Source of the DNA: Phytophthora colocasiae
Taxonomy: Eukaryota; Oomycota; Peronosporomycetes; Peronosporales; Peronosporaceae
Direction: 5' to 3'
Length of the DNA: 64,000 nucleotides
Assembly (NCBI GenBank): GCA_018806915.1
Contig: JAGKQI010000091.1
Location: forward strand, 1,798,001-1,862,000
The number at the start of each line of letters is the position of its first letter. Position 1 is the stretch's first letter. The translations under genes and the position numbers were made by a program. Under the pieces are notes generated by a model, which was not told the origin of the DNA, searched no databases, and saw only the letters and a list, made by a program, of their open reading frames with translations. Shown piece by piece: positions 24,132 to 35,400 of this stretch.

Positions 24132-25103
24132 CGTTCCTACAAACACCTAACACAAACCTACGTTAGTCTACACTCTTACTTTCTTCATTGTCTACTTCTT
24201 CGTGCTTCTTGTTGTGCTTGAAAAAACGTGCGGTAAGCGGTTCCAGATGCCGCGGCAAAAAGATTTCCTTTTTCCCGAAGTAGAAGGTCTCAGTTCGCCG
24301 CTAAACAAAAGGTAAGCCATAAGCCCTCAAGTCACTGTCCCCAATGACTCGGCAGGTCCGCGACCATGCCTCGTGGCTGTCCGCACGCGCCCTGTCGCGG
24401 ACTCAGAAGCACGGGCCTGGGGTCACCCCCAAAACCAACGTGCCGGTCCCATACACGACCACTCTCCGAGGATAAGGCAGGCGGCCCGGCCAAGCCGGCT
24501 CTTCTCGCCACATGGATCTGCCTCAGCGCCTCGGCGGGGTATGAGACTTCCCATGCTGCTGGCGGGCAAACATGGGCGCCTCAGGGTCGCGGAGAGCAAA
24601 GGTGCGACAGGACTAAACCTTAGTACGTGCAACGGGGTCCAGCTGCAACCTCCTTATCGCCCTCGTGTCCTGGAATTGTGCCTCCGGGGGTAGAAATCCC
24701 CGCCTCGGAACGACACGTTTTGCCAGAGAGGAACGAAACTGTGACTCTACTGTAACGTTTGCTTCGAGAGGGTCGTCCTGGCAACTCTGGGCAGGGAATG
24801 GGCTCCTCTGGGGGCTGGCTAGGCCGCATCAGTATGGCCGTCTTAGGATGCCCATCCCTCCGTGCAGTGGTGGATATATCACCCAATGCACGGCTCCGGT
24901 TTCCCTCTCTAACGCGCACAGTAAGTCTTGGTTGCCCCAGAAGGTACCAGTTCTCCCAACAGGCGGAACTCCCGAAGCCGTAAAGACTTTATTAATACTT
25001 TAATATTCTATGTGGCTACACCTACCTACCTTCTCTGCGGCGCTCGCTTCCTCCTCGCTGCTCTAGAGCCCGCGCCGTTCGCGCTCCTAGTGTCGTCGAC
25101 GGC
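24132..25103 (-). other. GC-rich 5' leader unique to Helitron unit 7
   Basis: About 970 bp between the RepHel start codon and the conserved 5' terminal repeat region. It is visibly more GC-rich than the rest of the array and absent from the other eight units. It holds several short overlapping open frames on both strands (for example 24620-24919 minus and 24366-24623 plus), none with a domain I recognise. It may contain the RepHel promoter and untranslated leader, or a captured chromosomal fragment; Helitrons are known to capture host DNA. I cannot tell which from sequence alone. Confidence 0.5.
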
Positions 25104-25377
25104 GCCGATGTTGAAATGAGCGAAAATGTGAATCGAAAAATCCGATTAAGTTCGAGAACGTTCCAGATAAGTCCGAATAATTATGTGGACAGTGCTAGTT
25201 TTGTCATTTCTGGAAAGAAGGTTCCAGTCAATAGAGTAGGTGCAGTTGCTTTGATGGGAGGAAAATGTATAGAAATGTCTCGAAAAAAAAATGCTAACTG
25301 AGAGGCTCAGTCCGGTAGAGAGGGGCGTGACGGACTGACGGACAGACAGACACGTTATGATTTTAGGTGGCGGGAAA

Positions 25378-27260
25378 CTAGCGCTCTGGGCGCCCGCTAC
25401 GCGGGCGCGTGGGCATAGTTGGTCCCAGTAGTTTGGGTAAGGTTCATAAAGACCAGGGAAATTAAAAATATTACATGATTCAAGGATTTTCCACATGAAA
25501 GTAAGAAATTTTATTCATAAAAATATGCACTTAGAACTCGAAGATCTCCCGATAGACAATGTTCTTGGTGTGTACGTTCCCGTCCTCGTCGATAGCTTCC
25601 GGGTCCACGGCTATCTTGATCGCCTTCCGTGAAGTCACCCTCGACAACGCGACATACAACTGTCCATGCGCGAACACAGGGGACTCGAGGTAGATCCCCA
25701 CGTGGATAGACTGTCCTTGGGCCTTGTTGATTGTCATCGCAAATGCCGGAACCACAGGAAACTGTTTTCGCCGAAGCTTGAACGGGAATTCCTTGTCGTC
25801 ATCTTCATTGTAGAAGATGATGCGCGGAATGAATACGCGCTTTCCCTTGAACGGCCCAGTCATAATCGTAGCTTCAATGCTTCGCTCACGCAGTGACACC
25901 ACTCGAAGTCGTGTTCCATTGCACAACCCTGCGTCGCTGTTCAGGTTGCGAATCCTGATGATCGGAGTTCCAACTTTCAATACAATCCGGTGTGGCTGAA
26001 TACCAGAGAAATTCAGTGAGCTCAAGAACTCTGGCTCAAACATGTTTGGATCCGCAACACCTTCGAGACTGTCAACAGAGAGGTACTCTTTAGTTTCTTC
26101 TGATAGACGTTCCGAGACCATGTCGTTGATTCGCCTCACACTTGTGTTCATTGGTGCCAAAATGGCTCGTTCAACGAAGTAGTCATCCGGAAGATTGTCG
26201 TCTCCAACATCAGGATACACTGCATCAATAAGCGCGTTGACGTTGCGCTTCCGCCTGTTCTCATCCGGATCATCAACTTCTTGATCAGCAGATGTTTCCA
26301 TTGGCGGTAGGAGATTGCCTCCGAATGGCTCCAACTCGTTCTTCATAATATCCCGGAACGACCGATCCACAGCTTCGAAACACGCTCGATTCATCATAGG
26401 AGCTTCATCCCAGATGATTAAACTTGCCTTGCGGATCCGTTCTGCCTTCTGGCTCTGCCAAGTCAGACTACATGTTGAACACTCGGACAGTTTAAGCGGA
26501 ATCCGAAATGTAGAATGTGCTGTGTGTCCTCCTGTCAACAACGTCGCTGCGATTCCACTGGAAGCCACTGCTATCGCCACTTTTCTCTGAAGACGGACAT
26601 GAGCAAGTTTCTGCTCCAGCAAGAACGATTTACCAGTTCCACCCGGCCCGTCCACAAAAAACAGCTTCTGTCCACCGACTGGGTGGTGTACAGCTCCGAT
26701 GACTTGGTCAAAAATGTATTTCTGGTTCTGGTTCATCTGATCCGCAAGCGTCGCAGTTCTCTCAAGGTCGTCCGGTTCGTACGCCGCAACCTCCTGTGCG
26801 ACGATATCCATAGGATCCGCAGACTGGCGTGCGACTTCGTCAGAAACGTCGCTGTACGTTTCGAGACCAGGAAGTCCATACGTATGTAGCGTTTTTCCGT
26901 TCGAAATCAGATACTCCGCCAGCCACGTCAGGCACTTATACTCTGCTATGCGCCAGACTTCCTCGTCACGGTTTGTTAGGTTCGATTCGATTAAGTTCGT
27001 TCTATTAGGTTCGAAAATCCGATTAGGTTCGAATCCAGATAAGTCCGAATAATTACGTGGACAGTGCTAGTTTTGTAATTTCTGGAAAGAAGGTTCCAGT
27101 CAATAGAGTAGGTGCAGTTGCTTTGATGGGAGGAAAATGTATAGACATGCATGGAGACACGCTCCAAAAAAAAATGCTAACCGAGAGGCTCAGTTCGGTA
27201 GAGAGGGGCGTGACGGACTGACGGACAGACAGACACGTTATGATTTTAGGTGGCGGGAAA
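25378..27260 (-). mobile_element. Helitron unit 8 (type B', with in-frame helicase deletion)
   Basis: The 3' CTAG is at 25378-25381 and the hairpin at 25390-25408. The 5' end starts TTTCCCGCC at 27260. The 5' part resembles units 3 and 6, with a divergent stretch ATAGACATGCATGGAGACAC (27141-27160). An internal deletion within the helicase makes it the second-shortest unit, a few bases longer than unit 9. Confidence 0.8.
25531..26971 (-). pseudogene. Helitron helicase remnant, unit 8, with clean internal deletion
   Basis: A single open frame (25531-26811) starts at MDIVAQEV and runs through Walker A GPGGTGKSF and WDEAPMM to NELEPFGG. There it jumps directly to NLLPPMETSAD and continues to the normal C-terminus. 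The jump, near 26312-26316, removes about 130 residues in frame, including the SGDHRQ motif. The product would be a helicase fragment with motifs I, II, V and VI but no motif III region. Rep is missing. Confidence 0.85.
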
Positions 27261-29134
27261 CTAGCGCTCTGGGCGCCCGCTACGCGGGCGCGTGGGCATA
27301 GTTGGTCCCAGTAGTTTGGTAAGGTTCATAAAGACCAGGGAAATTAAAAATATTACATGATTCAAGGATTTTCCACATGAAAGTAAGAAATTTTATTCAT
27401 AAAAATATGCACTTAGAACTCGAAGATCTCCCGATAGACAATGTTCTTGGTGTGTACGTTCCCGTCCTCGTCGATAGCTTCCGGGTCCACGGCTATCTTG
27501 ATCGCCTTCCGTGAAGTCACCCTCGACAACGCGACATACAACTGTCCATGCGCGAACACAGGGGACTCGAGGTAGATCCCCACGTGGATAGACTGTCCTT
27601 GGGCCTTGTTGATTGTCATCGCAAATGCCGGAACCACAGGAAACTGTTTTCGCCGAAGCTTGAACGGGAATTCCTTGTCGTCATCTTCATTGTAGAAGAT
27701 GATGCGCGGAATGAATACGCGCTTTCCCTTGAACGGCCCAGTCATAATCGTAGCTTCAATGCTTCGCTCACGCAGTGACACCACTCGAAGTCGTGTTCCA
27801 TTGCACAACCCTGCGTCGCTGTTCAGGTTGCGAATCCTGATGATCGGAGTTCCAACTTTCAATACAATCCGGTGTGGCTGAATACCAGAGAAATTCAGTG
27901 AGCTCAAGAACTCTGGCTCAAACATGTTTGGATCCGCAACACCTTCGAGACTGTCAACAGAGAGGTACTCTTTAGTTTCTTCTGATAGACGTTCCGAGAC
28001 CATGTCGTTGATTCGCCTCACACTTGTGTTCATTGGTGCCAAAATGGCTCGTTCAACGAAGTAGTCATCCGGAAGATTGTCGTCTCCAACATCAGGATAC
28101 ACTGCATCAATAAGCGCGTTGACGTTGCGCTTCCGCCTGTTCTCATCCGGATCATCAACTTCTTGATCAGCAGATGTTTCCATTGGCGGTAGGAGATTGC
28201 CTCCGAATGGCTCCAACTCGTTCTTCATAATATCCCGGAACGACCGATCCACAGCTTCGAAACACGCTCGATTCATCATAGGAGCTTCATCCCAGATGAT
28301 TAAACTTGCCTTGCGGATCCGTTCTGCCCTTCTGGCTCTGCCAAGTCAGACTACATGTTGAACACTCGGACAGTTTAAGCGGAATCCGAAATGTAGAATG
28401 TGCCGTGTGTCCCCCTGTCAACAATGTCGCTGCGTTGCCACTGGAAGCCACTGCTATCGCCACCTTTCTCTGTAGACGGACATGAGCTAGTATCTGCTCC
28501 AGCAAGAACGATTTACCAGTTCCACCCGGGCCGTCCACAAAAACCAGCTTCTGTCCACCGAATGGGCGGTTTACAGCTTCGATGACTTGGTCAAAAATGT
28601 CTTTCTGGTTCTGGTTTATCCGATCCGCAAGCGTCGCAGTTCTCTCAAGGTCGTCTGGATCGTACGCGGCTACCTCCTGCGCGACAATATCCATAGGATC
28701 CGCAGACTGGCGTGCGACTTCGTCAGAAACGTCGCTGTACGTTTCGAGACCAGGAAGTCCATACGTATGTAGCGTTTTTCCGTTCGAAATCAGATACTCC
28801 GCCAGCCACGTCAGGCACTTATACTCTGCTATGCGCCAGACTTCCTCGTCACGGTTTGTTAGGTTCGATTCGATTAAGTTCGTTCTATTAGGTTCGAAAA
28901 TCCGATTAGGTTCGAATCCAGATAAGTCCGAATAATTACGTGGACAGTGCTAGTTTTGTAATTTCTGGAAAGAAGGTTCCAGTCAATAAGGTAGGTGCAG
29001 CTGCTTTGATAGGAGAAAAGTGTATAGAAATGTATCGAGACGCGCACCAAAAAAGATGCCACTCGAAAGGCTCAGGCCGGTGGAAAGGGGCGTGACCGAC
29101 GGACAGACACGTTATGATCTTACTGTGAAGTTGA
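27261..29134 (-). mobile_element. Helitron unit 9 (type B', 5'-most unit of the array)
   Basis: The 3' CTAG is at 27261-27264 and the hairpin at 27273-27291. The 5' end starts TCAACTTC at 29134, preceded on the minus strand by chromosomal A (29135). The helicase carries the same deletion as unit 8. Its 5' terminus is of the TCAACTTC type, although the adjacent minisatellite is of type B, so the unit is a recombinant of both types. Confidence 0.82.
27413..28855 (-). pseudogene. Helitron helicase remnant, unit 9
   Basis: Identical layout to unit 8, including the deletion that joins NELEPFGG to NLLPPMET (at about 28196-28200). One extra C near 28327-28329 shifts the frame and splits it into 27413-28279 and 28287-28694. 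The sequence upstream of that point follows unit 3/6 (MDIVAQEVAAYDPDD variant) rather than unit 8, so a recombination point lies near 28390. Confidence 0.85.
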
Positions 29135-29408
29135 TTTCCGCGACGTGGAAGCCCTCCTCACCAGCCATCTCGACCCTTGTCGTTAAAAGTCTCTCTCTCT
29201 AGCTGGCATTCAGTACGATGCTACAGACTCTGTAACGAAAAAGGCGAAAAACGCTCACGCACAGACTACATGTACCCTGTCAGCTAGATGCAGATTAAGA
29301 TGGGAGTCACACCGAACTTCGATCGCAAATTGCTTTTAAATCTCCATCTACCTAAATTTCAGGTCTTTTGTTGGACTCTTTTCAATCGAGTCGAAGCTCT
29401 TTTCGAGC
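29135..29408. other. Chromosomal flank of the Helitron array and downstream region of S1
   Basis: No gene is seen. The first bases (TTTCCGCGACGTGG) are the right-hand side of the pre-insertion site, whose left side is at 981-997. A short CT-rich run lies at 29189-29199. Confidence 0.5.
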
Positions 29409-31202
29409 TTAGCTGACGTTGATCTTAGCAACCAAATCGATGTGACCACCTTCAGTTGATCGCGGGACCCACAACACTAGAGAACCGCCACCTGAACCAG
29501 GCAGACCAAGAAGACCCGGACGCCACCGGTCGAAGTACATAGTCTTGTCCTGCAACGCCGCCACTGTTGAGTTCCACGTGACAGTCTCTCCACGCTTCAC
29601 CTTAACAGAAGCGATCGTCTCGCCGCCGGAGTGAATTTCGACCGACACATCCTCCGTGTCGCTGCTTTCAAGCACAACGTTCACTACGCCGTCACTTGAG
29701 TGCGTCCACGTTCCGTAGCTGTTCGCAAACGCTTTACCATTTGCAACGAGTGCGAGGGCGTCAGTTAGAGAACCATCGTCGATCTCACCAATGAAAGATG
29801 TCGGACCACAGATCGGTTGGATGAATTCCTCCAGCATCTTAGCGATTCCCGTGGGGTCGAACATGGCGATGACATCCAGCCCCATGTCAGCCACTTTAAG
29901 GATATAATCAGCCTCGGATAGAGTTTTACCGCTGGTATCGTCCGAGGAGGTGATGAGGTTGTCTGTGATCACATTCAGCGCCTTTCGGATCTGATCACGC
30001 ACAGTGTACGTGTCGGCGCTGACGTTCTTGATGCAGTTGTTGGTCACGGTCGGAATCTCCGTCAAGAAGAGAGCGCTGTTGGCCAGAGTTTCACGGATGA
30101 CCGTGACAGTGGACGAAGCATCAGCAGCCTTGATGTCGGCTACAGCTTGGGTAACCTTGGAGATGATAGACTGCAACTCCGTACCACAAGTCTTCCCGTC
30201 CGAGATGAGTTTCTCCAGCGTAGTCGTGTCGTCCTGGCTCAGCGTTTCGACAGAACTACCAGCACCAACTGAACTGATGAACGTCATGAACGTGTCTGCA
30301 CTTAACAAGGAAGAACCTTTCTCCACCACTTGGGTTAGAACCTTGTTCACGACTTTTACAACGTCGGAAGCCAAGTTCAAGTAGTCCGTCGGGACATCCA
30401 GACCGAGACACACACACACCGCCGTCGGTAGGTCTTTGACGACAATGTTCGAGTTGTTGAGCAGCGAAATGATCTGTTCTCCCGTCCCATTGGGGAAGTT
30501 CGTCTGCAATTGCTCAGCGTACTTGACGACGTCATTCACTACAGTGAAGAGCTTCTGTCCACACTTGACACCTTGCTGCACAGCAGCGCTGGCCGTACTC
30601 AGTTGTCCGAAAACGCCCGAGGTCGCAGCATTCAACGCCACCGTAGCAACTGATTGAACCTTAGTGATCACCTCGAGAGCACAGTCGTCACTCTGCGGAA
30701 TACACTCCATGCCACATTGTACAGGGTAATTCAAAGGACATTGAGCCCAGCACGTCGCAATGTTATCGTAGGCGTAACCAGTCGAACAAGAGCGGGAGAT
30801 GTACGTCTTCCGGTAGCAAGCACTGTCCGACGGATCGACCGTTCCTACCCAATTGGGCAGCAAAGATTGCGTCGTAGACGTCGTGTCCAAAGTCAAAGCC
30901 GAAGAACTGGTCGTATCCGTTGACTGTGTCGCAGTGACGAGAGAAGTCGAACCGGAAGTGGTTGTTGGGGCTTGAGTAGCCTCAACAGACTGGACAGACG
31001 ACTGCGAGGCGTTGGTTGAGGTAGCCACAAGTGTTGAGATCTTCAGTGTGGAATTCGATGAGACTTGAGCAGCTTCGACTTGACCAACACCGTCGGATGT
31101 TGCTGAAGCCTCGTTGCTTCCGAATGCTGGGTCACATTCAGCAGCAAATACTGCCAATATGGCTAGGGTGTGAAAAATTGTCACTGTTTTTAACAATTTC
31201 AT
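29409..31202 (-). CDS. S1: secreted cysteine-rich protein, oomycete-type family
   Basis: 597 residues. The ATG at 31202 is chosen because it begins a signal peptide (MKLLKTVTIF, hydrophobic to about residue 20) and lies 46 bp below a perfect initiator motif. An upstream in-frame ATG would bury the signal. A Ser/Thr-rich linker (about 30-150) leads to a conserved module starting NWVGTVDPSDSACYRK with closely spaced Cys (CWAQCPLN, QCGMECIPQ). Next come a long, mostly helical middle and a C-terminal beta-rich region with MYFDRWRPGLLGLPGSGG and a final INVS. It is the most divergent of five paralogues in this window. The function is unknown to me. Secretion into the host interface is inferred only from the signal peptide. 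Confidence 0.85.
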   Translation of the reverse strand: MKLLKTVTIFHTLAILAVFAAECDPAFGSNEASATSDGVGQVEAAQVSSNSTLKISTLVATSTNASQSSVQSVEATQAPTTTSGSTSLVTATQSTDTTSSSALTLDTTSTTQSLLPNWVGTVDPSDSACYRKTYISRSCSTGYAYDNIATCWAQCPLNYPVQCGMECIPQSDDCALEVITKVQSVATVALNAATSGVFGQLSTASAAVQQGVKCGQKLFTVVNDVVKYAEQLQTNFPNGTGEQIISLLNNSNIVVKDLPTAVCVCLGLDVPTDYLNLASDVVKVVNKVLTQVVEKGSSLLSADTFMTFISSVGAGSSVETLSQDDTTTLEKLISDGKTCGTELQSIISKVTQAVADIKAADASSTVTVIRETLANSALFLTEIPTVTNNCIKNVSADTYTVRDQIRKALNVITDNLITSSDDTSGKTLSEADYILKVADMGLDVIAMFDPTGIAKMLEEFIQPICGPTSFIGEIDDGSLTDALALVANGKAFANSYGTWTHSSDGVVNVVLESSDTEDVSVEIHSGGETIASVKVKRGETVTWNSTVAALQDKTMYFDRWRPGLLGLPGSGGGSLVLWVPRSTEGGHIDLVAKINVS

Positions 31203-31247
31203 CGTTAGGGAGGATACAGAAGTTGATGGGTCTTCGTTGGTCGAAGT

Positions 31248-31261
31248 AAAATGAAGAATGA
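31248..31261 (-). promoter_or_regulatory. Oomycete initiator-like core promoter of S1
   Basis: The minus strand reads TCATTCTTCATTTT, which fits the Phytophthora initiator consensus YCAYTYYNNWTTYY at all 14 positions. It lies 46-59 bp upstream of the S1 ATG. Similar sequences precede S4 (52888-52901) and S5 (57526-57539) at 29-51 bp. Confidence 0.65.
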
Positions 31262-32418
31262 AAGCTGCATGCCGTGAATTCTTAGCGTAGAGCACTGATA
31301 TCGTGTCATAGAGACACCTTACTGACCGAGAAGCCTGACGGGTAGCGTTGCACTGCACGATGCTATCCAGTCCAAAAACTAGAGGATCTCTTCTTTGCCA
31401 CTATGACCATGTCACGCTTAACTGAGGTAAAGTATCTGCTAGCTTTTTGCCAGTCGCACATTGTCTAACAGATGGGGGGATAGAGCTCATACCAATTGAT
31501 AGATTTGATCAGGTTATCATGTTTATCAAGTAGTATTTTCTAGCATATACATAAACTATCATTATTTCAATGTATCTCATTTAAACAGTATATTCATTAT
31601 TGTAGTTATACCAGATGCCTTCAAGTCGCCATCGTCGTAAGCGAGCCGGATCCAATCGCCTTGGTGCTTTCGTCTCCGGTAGGATTTGCTTCAGGCGTTC
31701 GTCGACACCTTAAACCTGGCTGATATCTTCATTCGATTCTTGTAATTCGTGATGGTACAGATGTAAATCCAAGAGCTTCAATCGTTCCTTACTTTAGCCA
31801 TATTCACAAATGAGCATTAGGATTCTCGTTTCGAAGCCTTTTGCTTGTCATGTTAGGGCTACTTCTCTTCTTGCTCGTCCGAACGTGAATGGTTACTCAC
31901 TCATTGCTGCGCTACGTCGCACTGACGTACTGATGGCTGCAAAGTGCAGCGTAACCTCCCACTCGTGTCACCCTACAGAAACATCCAGCCGATTTACATG
32001 TAGATGTGTGCGGTTGAATGGTGTTTGTACGACCTCCTTCCCTCCAAGAGACCTACACACTATCGGTCGGTCCTTGGTATAGTATTCCTAGTATTGCACT
32101 CCATCGATATTAAAGCCAAGCTGCTTTACCAATACCCCCTCGATTAAATTGCCTCTCGAACTCTACCTACGTTATCCGGCTCTCGGAGACTGCAGCGTGA
32201 CAAGATCCAGTTGTAGTCTGCATGTGCCAAAACTCGGACTAAACGGAGGTCCTAGTCGTTCTATCGTAGCTCGTGCTTTGGACTTATTCCTGGCTTGAAG
32301 TTATAGTTTACAGCTACGAAACTGTAGTTCTCAAATAGCGATTGTACTACTAGTGGAGAACTCTCTGCTATCGACGTGATGACCAGGAGGTGAACGATAC
32401 TTTGGATAGGCTAAAGTA
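31262..32418. other. Intergenic region between divergent S1 and kinase-PP2C genes
   Basis: About 1.15 kb serving as the upstream region of both divergent genes. Only short open frames are present (for example 31617-31715 plus, basic, about 30 codons), none convincing. No RNA gene or repeat is recognised. Confidence 0.4.
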
Positions 32419-35400
32419 ATGGGCTGCGTGGGCAGCAAACCTCTTCCTCCTGTTGTGATCGCCTCAAGTACTCAAAACACAGTCCAAGAAGCAAAAAAAT
32501 ACAGTCAAGACGACGGGAAACCACCCAGCGAAGCGTTGTTGAAAATGGCAATGGAAGCGATTGAAACGGAACAAATTGATAAGCCGAAGGAAGTTCGAAT
32601 TGAGCAAGACCGACCAGGATCGGGAAGTGCCGAAATGAACGGAAGTCCGTTGAAATCGATCATCCAGCAGTCGATCCTTGGCGACCAACAGGCTGAAGAT
32701 ACAGAGGCACTACCTGACGTATCGTATTCAATGCGTGGTCAAGCTGTAGTCCAAAACCCTGTTGATACACTAGATCAAGTGAATAGAAAAGCTGCTGGAG
32801 TACAACTGAATGCTGGCGGGGTTCCAATGCCAGTATTAGTTCCTCTACAGCAGCCTCAAGTAGCACGCGGGCCCAATTGGGTGTCAGGTCCTCCACCACG
32901 AGGTCGAGGAGCTCCAATTCCGGCTGGTTATCGAGCTCATGGAGCTCAAATACCTCGAGGTTCACTGCCTGCTGCTCGAGGGAGGGGACAACCTGTACAC
33001 ATGATGGTTCCAGGGGATCGAAGTATGACAAATGGCAGCCAACGACAACCTTTTCCAGTTGTAGGGAATCCTCCATCCCCACAGAAAAACAACCCGATAC
33101 TAAAGCTTGAGAGCGATAGTAGTGATTCTGATGAAGATATCGGAAAAGACGATGAAGAAGTGGAAGATTGGGGTCTCGATGATGAAAGTTCTGTACCTGT
33201 AACATCCATAGTAAGTCCAGCCAAAGCAGATCCTGTACAAGTACAACCATCAAAAGAGTCTCCACCTCGACGCTCTTCATTCCAACCGAAATTCCGGCCA
33301 GCTCTTGATCCGGATGACGATTTTGGAGAGAAAGTGTTATCAGATAATGACAGTGACAGCAGTGACAGCGATGACGAATCTGACGATTGTATTCAGGATT
33401 GGCTTGCCGCTGGAGATCCACCTTTATCTCCTCCGAAGCGCGTAGTAAGTCCTCTAAAACCTGTTACACCATTGACTTCCGCTCGTGAAGGTCCCAGTCC
33501 AAAGTCTCGTCAGATGTTTGGTCTTACTATTATCCCCCCTAGTAATAGTTCGCCAACTCATATCAACAGCACAAGTACTACCCCGCTACCTCCTGGACGT
33601 CCACCGCCTTCGTATCGTCAGGGTAATATGTCTCCAACCAGAAGCGCTGGAGCAAATCACGCTCCAGTTGGGACGTCACCGATAAAACAGTCTTCGTACC
33701 GCTCTGGTATCGTCAATAACCTTTCTCCAGCAGTTGTTCCTCTGGTTATGATGGGCGATCAATCTCCAGTTAAATCAGCGCCATCTCCGAATAGTACTGC
33801 TGCAATTCGAGATACAAAAGTGGTTAAGAAGAAGAAAGCAGAGCTTCCTCAGCATAATTTACCTCATCCCGTTCCGAAATTTGGCGATTGGCTTAATTCT
33901 CGTACGATGATCAATAATTACATTATCTTAGAGACACTCGGGACCGGAGGATACGCTGAAGTGAAGCTTTGTAAGGAAAAAGAGTCTGGAAAACTATTCG
34001 CGATGAAATTTATCAGTCGAGATGTCATGAAAAAGGATAAGCTGGGGAAACAGAGCAAATTGGACGATATCAAGCGGGAAATCGCCATTATGAAGAAATT
34101 ACACCATCCAAATGTTCTGAGACTGTATGAAGTGATGGATGATCCGAAAATGAACAAACTCTTTCTCGTATTGGAGTATATGAAACATGGCGATATGCTT
34201 TCATTTCAGAAGAAGAAGCACCCCCAAGGAATGCTGGAAAACCTTCGAGATCGAGATTTACACAGCGTTTTCCTCCAAGTTATCCTAGGTTTGGCATATC
34301 TTCACGAGCAGAAAATCGTACATGGCGATATCAAGCCTCAGAACCTACTCGTGGGCGAGAAAGACGTGGTAAAAATCGCTGATTTCGGTATTTCCCAGTC
34401 GCTTTACGGTAGTAAACAGAAGATCGCAGATGTCGCGGGAACACCCGCCTTCATGTCGCCTGAAATGTGTTCTGGAGAGGAATATTCCGGTCAATTAGCT
34501 GATGTTTGGGCATTGGGAGCGACGATCTTCATGCTCAAGTTTGGAAATCCTCCGTTCCTGGCGAAAAGCGCCATGCAAATGTTCGAACGGATTCAGAACG
34601 ACCCTCTTGTGTTCCCATCGGCGATTGACCCGTTGTTAGCGCATTTACTCCATGGCATGCTGACAAAATCCCCTCAAAAGCGACTTACCTTGCTAGATGT
34701 TATGGTCCACCCGTGGGTTACGAAGAACGAGAAGCACAGCGTCGCTCTAGATGCGGTTAACCGGCCATCAAGGGCAATTACAGTGTCTAAGGACGAGATT
34801 GAACATGCTGTGGGTACCAACCAAAACATCGCTATCATCGTGAACATCCGGAAACAGATGCGAAAGCGATTGAAACACGCTCGAGAGAGTCTGGCAGGAA
34901 AGAAAGCAGCAACAGACTGGGATCACTCGAATCTTGTGTTCGCGCAGTCTCCCAAGACCGTAAACGCTAGGAATTCAGTGAAAATGAACAAGGTTTTCGC
35001 AGTTACGGGAGACTCCGAGCGCGTGCTCTCAAGTGAAGAAATCGACTACCGTTCGCAGTTATTTTCACGTAAGAAAGTGAGTAAAAATGCGCTGGAAGCA
35101 GCTTCTAGCTCGGTCGATCTCCTCAAAGGATCAACAGTGACTCAAACTCAACGTATGATCGACGATAGTCTCGAAGATGAGGAAGTTTTATCAGATGATG
35201 ACGATGAATTAGCAGTGGCTCAGTCACCTCAACTACTGGATGAATTACTACTGACAACACTGTCCATGCCTCCTTTGAGAAAGAAATCGGATGATTCTGG
35301 TTCAATGCCACTATTTACCACGAAGAACGGTAGTAAATGTTCTCTTTTCGGTACAACATCGTTTGGAAGTAAAGACAACTCGAGTAGTACACATTTCTAC

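Larger units (their letters stand above)
18486..25377 (-). mobile_element. Helitron unit 7: near-complete autonomous copy
   Basis: At 6.9 kb this is the only unit with a Rep-plus-helicase gene. The 3' CTAG is at 18486-18489, the hairpin at 18498-18516, and the 5' end starts TTTCCCGCCACC at 25377. The 5' terminal ~270 bp match the other units. Between them and the gene start (24132-25103) is a GC-rich leader found nowhere else in the array. It is the likely source of replication functions for the deleted copies, or their recent ancestor, but its gene carries one stop codon. Confidence 0.88.
998..29134 (-). mobile_element. Tandem head-to-tail Helitron array (nine units), interrupted by a pogo-like element
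   Basis: All units run on the minus strand. Each ends at its low-coordinate side with an 8 bp stem hairpin (loop TAC on the plus strand), eight more bases, then CTAG, which is the CTRR terminus of Helitrons. The next unit begins at the very next base, either TC (TCTACC or TCAACTTC) or TTTCCCGCC. CTAG sites are at 998-1000 plus 2865 (split by the pogo insertion), 5627, 8426, 10673, 13465, 16238, 18486, 25378 and 27261. On the minus strand the array is preceded by A (29135) and followed by T (997), matching known Helitron insertion between A and T. Unit types run A, A, B, A, A, B, full length, B', B'. Only the full-length unit encodes both Rep and helicase. Confidence 0.9.

Noticed and set aside
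24620..24919. Protein-coding gene in the Helitron leader
   Set aside because: Short frames exist on both strands, but with no domain, no good start context and high GC, which makes long frames likely by chance.
2865..29134. Series of Pif1-like helicase genes as an independent tandem gene family
   Set aside because: Each is bounded by Helitron ends and is a 3' part of the RepHel gene, with frame breaks in most copies. They are element remnants.
32660..33421. 253-codon antisense frame under the kinase-PP2C linker
   Set aside because: It is a complement of the low-complexity Pro/Ser linker. Its Leu/His-rich composition is an artefact of that.
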